Assembly: GCA_039619475.1 (NCBI GenBank)
Contig: CM077115.1
Coordinates: 402,166,557 to 402,230,556, forward strand
Direction: 5' to 3'
DNA length: 64,000 bases
DNA from: Icerya purchasi
Lineage: Eukaryota; Arthropoda; Insecta; Hemiptera; Monophlebidae
Part shown: positions 63,400-64,000 of the stretch, one piece after another
How positions within the stretch are numbered: the stretch's first letter is position 1
How the letters are laid out: every line of letters begins with the position of its first letter
Position numbers and translations under genes: made by a program
Notes under the pieces: model-generated
What the model was told of the DNA's origin: nothing
Databases searched by the model: none
The model's input: only the letters and a program-made list of their open reading frames with translations

Positions 63400-64000
63400 T
63401 TTTTTCAAAAAGGATATTGGCCTAATAAGGGGGAAAAGGATGAGAAGCGGAATCAGATGTTTATGCGATCGGAGGATAAAAAGGACTACTAAAGTGCCGC
63501 AATGACCGAAGGCAAAGGCAAGGAGAGAACACAAAAGATGCACAATACCGAGTTGGAAGACAAATTAACAGAAGAAAAGAGTAGAAAGAAGAACGATATC
63601 AGAAGCGATACAGGTGCACTCAAACAAAATGTGATTAGCGTCATCGATAAAATTGTGAAAAGAAGGGCGAAGGAGACAGAAAGGAGAAGAGACTAGAGAG
63701 AAGCGAAATAAGGAAGCAGAAAGCAAAGTATGCCCAAAGCGTAGTCGACAGACTGTAGAGAGAGTTGAACGCCGCATGGAGGGAGAATTGAAAAACCACG
63801 GATAATAAGACGGTAGATTAGGCTGGAAAAAGAGATAAAAGGAATCCGGATTTGAGAATGTTTAAGAGCTGAAGTGGAGAGGAGATTAATTATTGTGAAA
63901 TGAAAAAAGAGCTGAGAAATTTACCGGTAGAGGAGGATGAACGGGGGTATGTGTACATCGGCTGAGTCGTTATCTTCGATTCCAGAGTGCCCACGGATCC
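63400..64000 (-). pseudogene. I-like LINE relic, RNase H end to 3' tail (runs off the window)
   Basis: The minus strand enters at the window edge with the end of RNase H ('GHSGIEDND' region). It continues with a long decayed linker, then 63777-63565 'CRLRFGHTLLSASLFRFSLV' with 'SPFCLLRP' and 'DDANHILFECTCIASD', the C-terminal zinc-binding tail. The 3' UTR ends 'TTGGCCAATATCC' and a poly(A), seen as T at 63391-63406. Same group as 41574-48950. Frameshifted throughout. Confidence 0.65.

Overview
The window reads as nuclear DNA of an arthropod, most likely an insect. It is AT-rich, has no recognisable host gene, and is filled with element families common in insect genomes: I-like non-LTR retrotransposons with RNase H, Jockey and RTE/CR1-like LINEs, a Tc1 element, a mariner, an arthropod-type Mutator relic, an internally deleted Helitron/Helentron and a Polinton/adintovirus-like remnant. 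The order of insect cannot be fixed from the sequence; Hymenoptera is only a guess. I saw no convincing host exon, tRNA, rRNA or CRISPR array.

Layout. 1-640: gag-like relic (-). 1020-2790: Helitron/Helentron relic (+). 2910-4372: I-like LINE relic (+). 5475-8905: another I-like relic (+, 'family B') with a Jockey element (6570-8835) inserted in its 3' UTR. The Jockey's 5' end is inverted and its target duplication is intact. 8941-14385: non-coding DNA with a terminal-inverted-repeat element at 12598-13380. 14390-15260: LINE relic (+). 15280-16520: Polinton/adintovirus-like integrase and fibre-like relics (-). 18311-18672: two head-to-head poly(A) elements. 19377-22980: an I-like LINE (-) with ORF1 and half of ORF2. 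22960-23560 and 24840-25165: RTE-like relics.

26231-37660 is a nest. One old I-like LINE (+, related to the 19377-22980 element) has been split by at least five later insertions, including a complete 5.4-kb I-like LINE at 30358-35764 with an 11-bp target duplication. After it come an unclassified repeat bounded by (TA)n (37691-38030; a second, inverted copy is at 61013-61212) and an intact Tc1 element (38536-40253) with paired direct repeats in each long inverted repeat. 41574 to about 48950 is a long I-like LINE (-). Its ORF2 is split by an internally deleted mariner, and again by a short poly(A) insertion.

49163-49412 is a foldback MITE. 50497-52490 is an RTE-like relic, 52780-53774 a Mutator-like transposase relic, and 54470-56520 an RTE/CR1-like relic with an I-like LINE (55652-56204) inserted in it. 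56520-63395 is mostly non-coding apart from the (TA)n-bounded repeat. 63400-64000 is one more I-like relic (-).

How they work together: they do not form a host pathway. The window is a layered record of retrotransposition and cut-and-paste transposition. Only the Tc1 transposase, ORF1 of the 41.6-48.9 kb LINE and the shortened mariner ORF read through as complete frames. The many target-site duplications let the relative order of several insertions be read directly.
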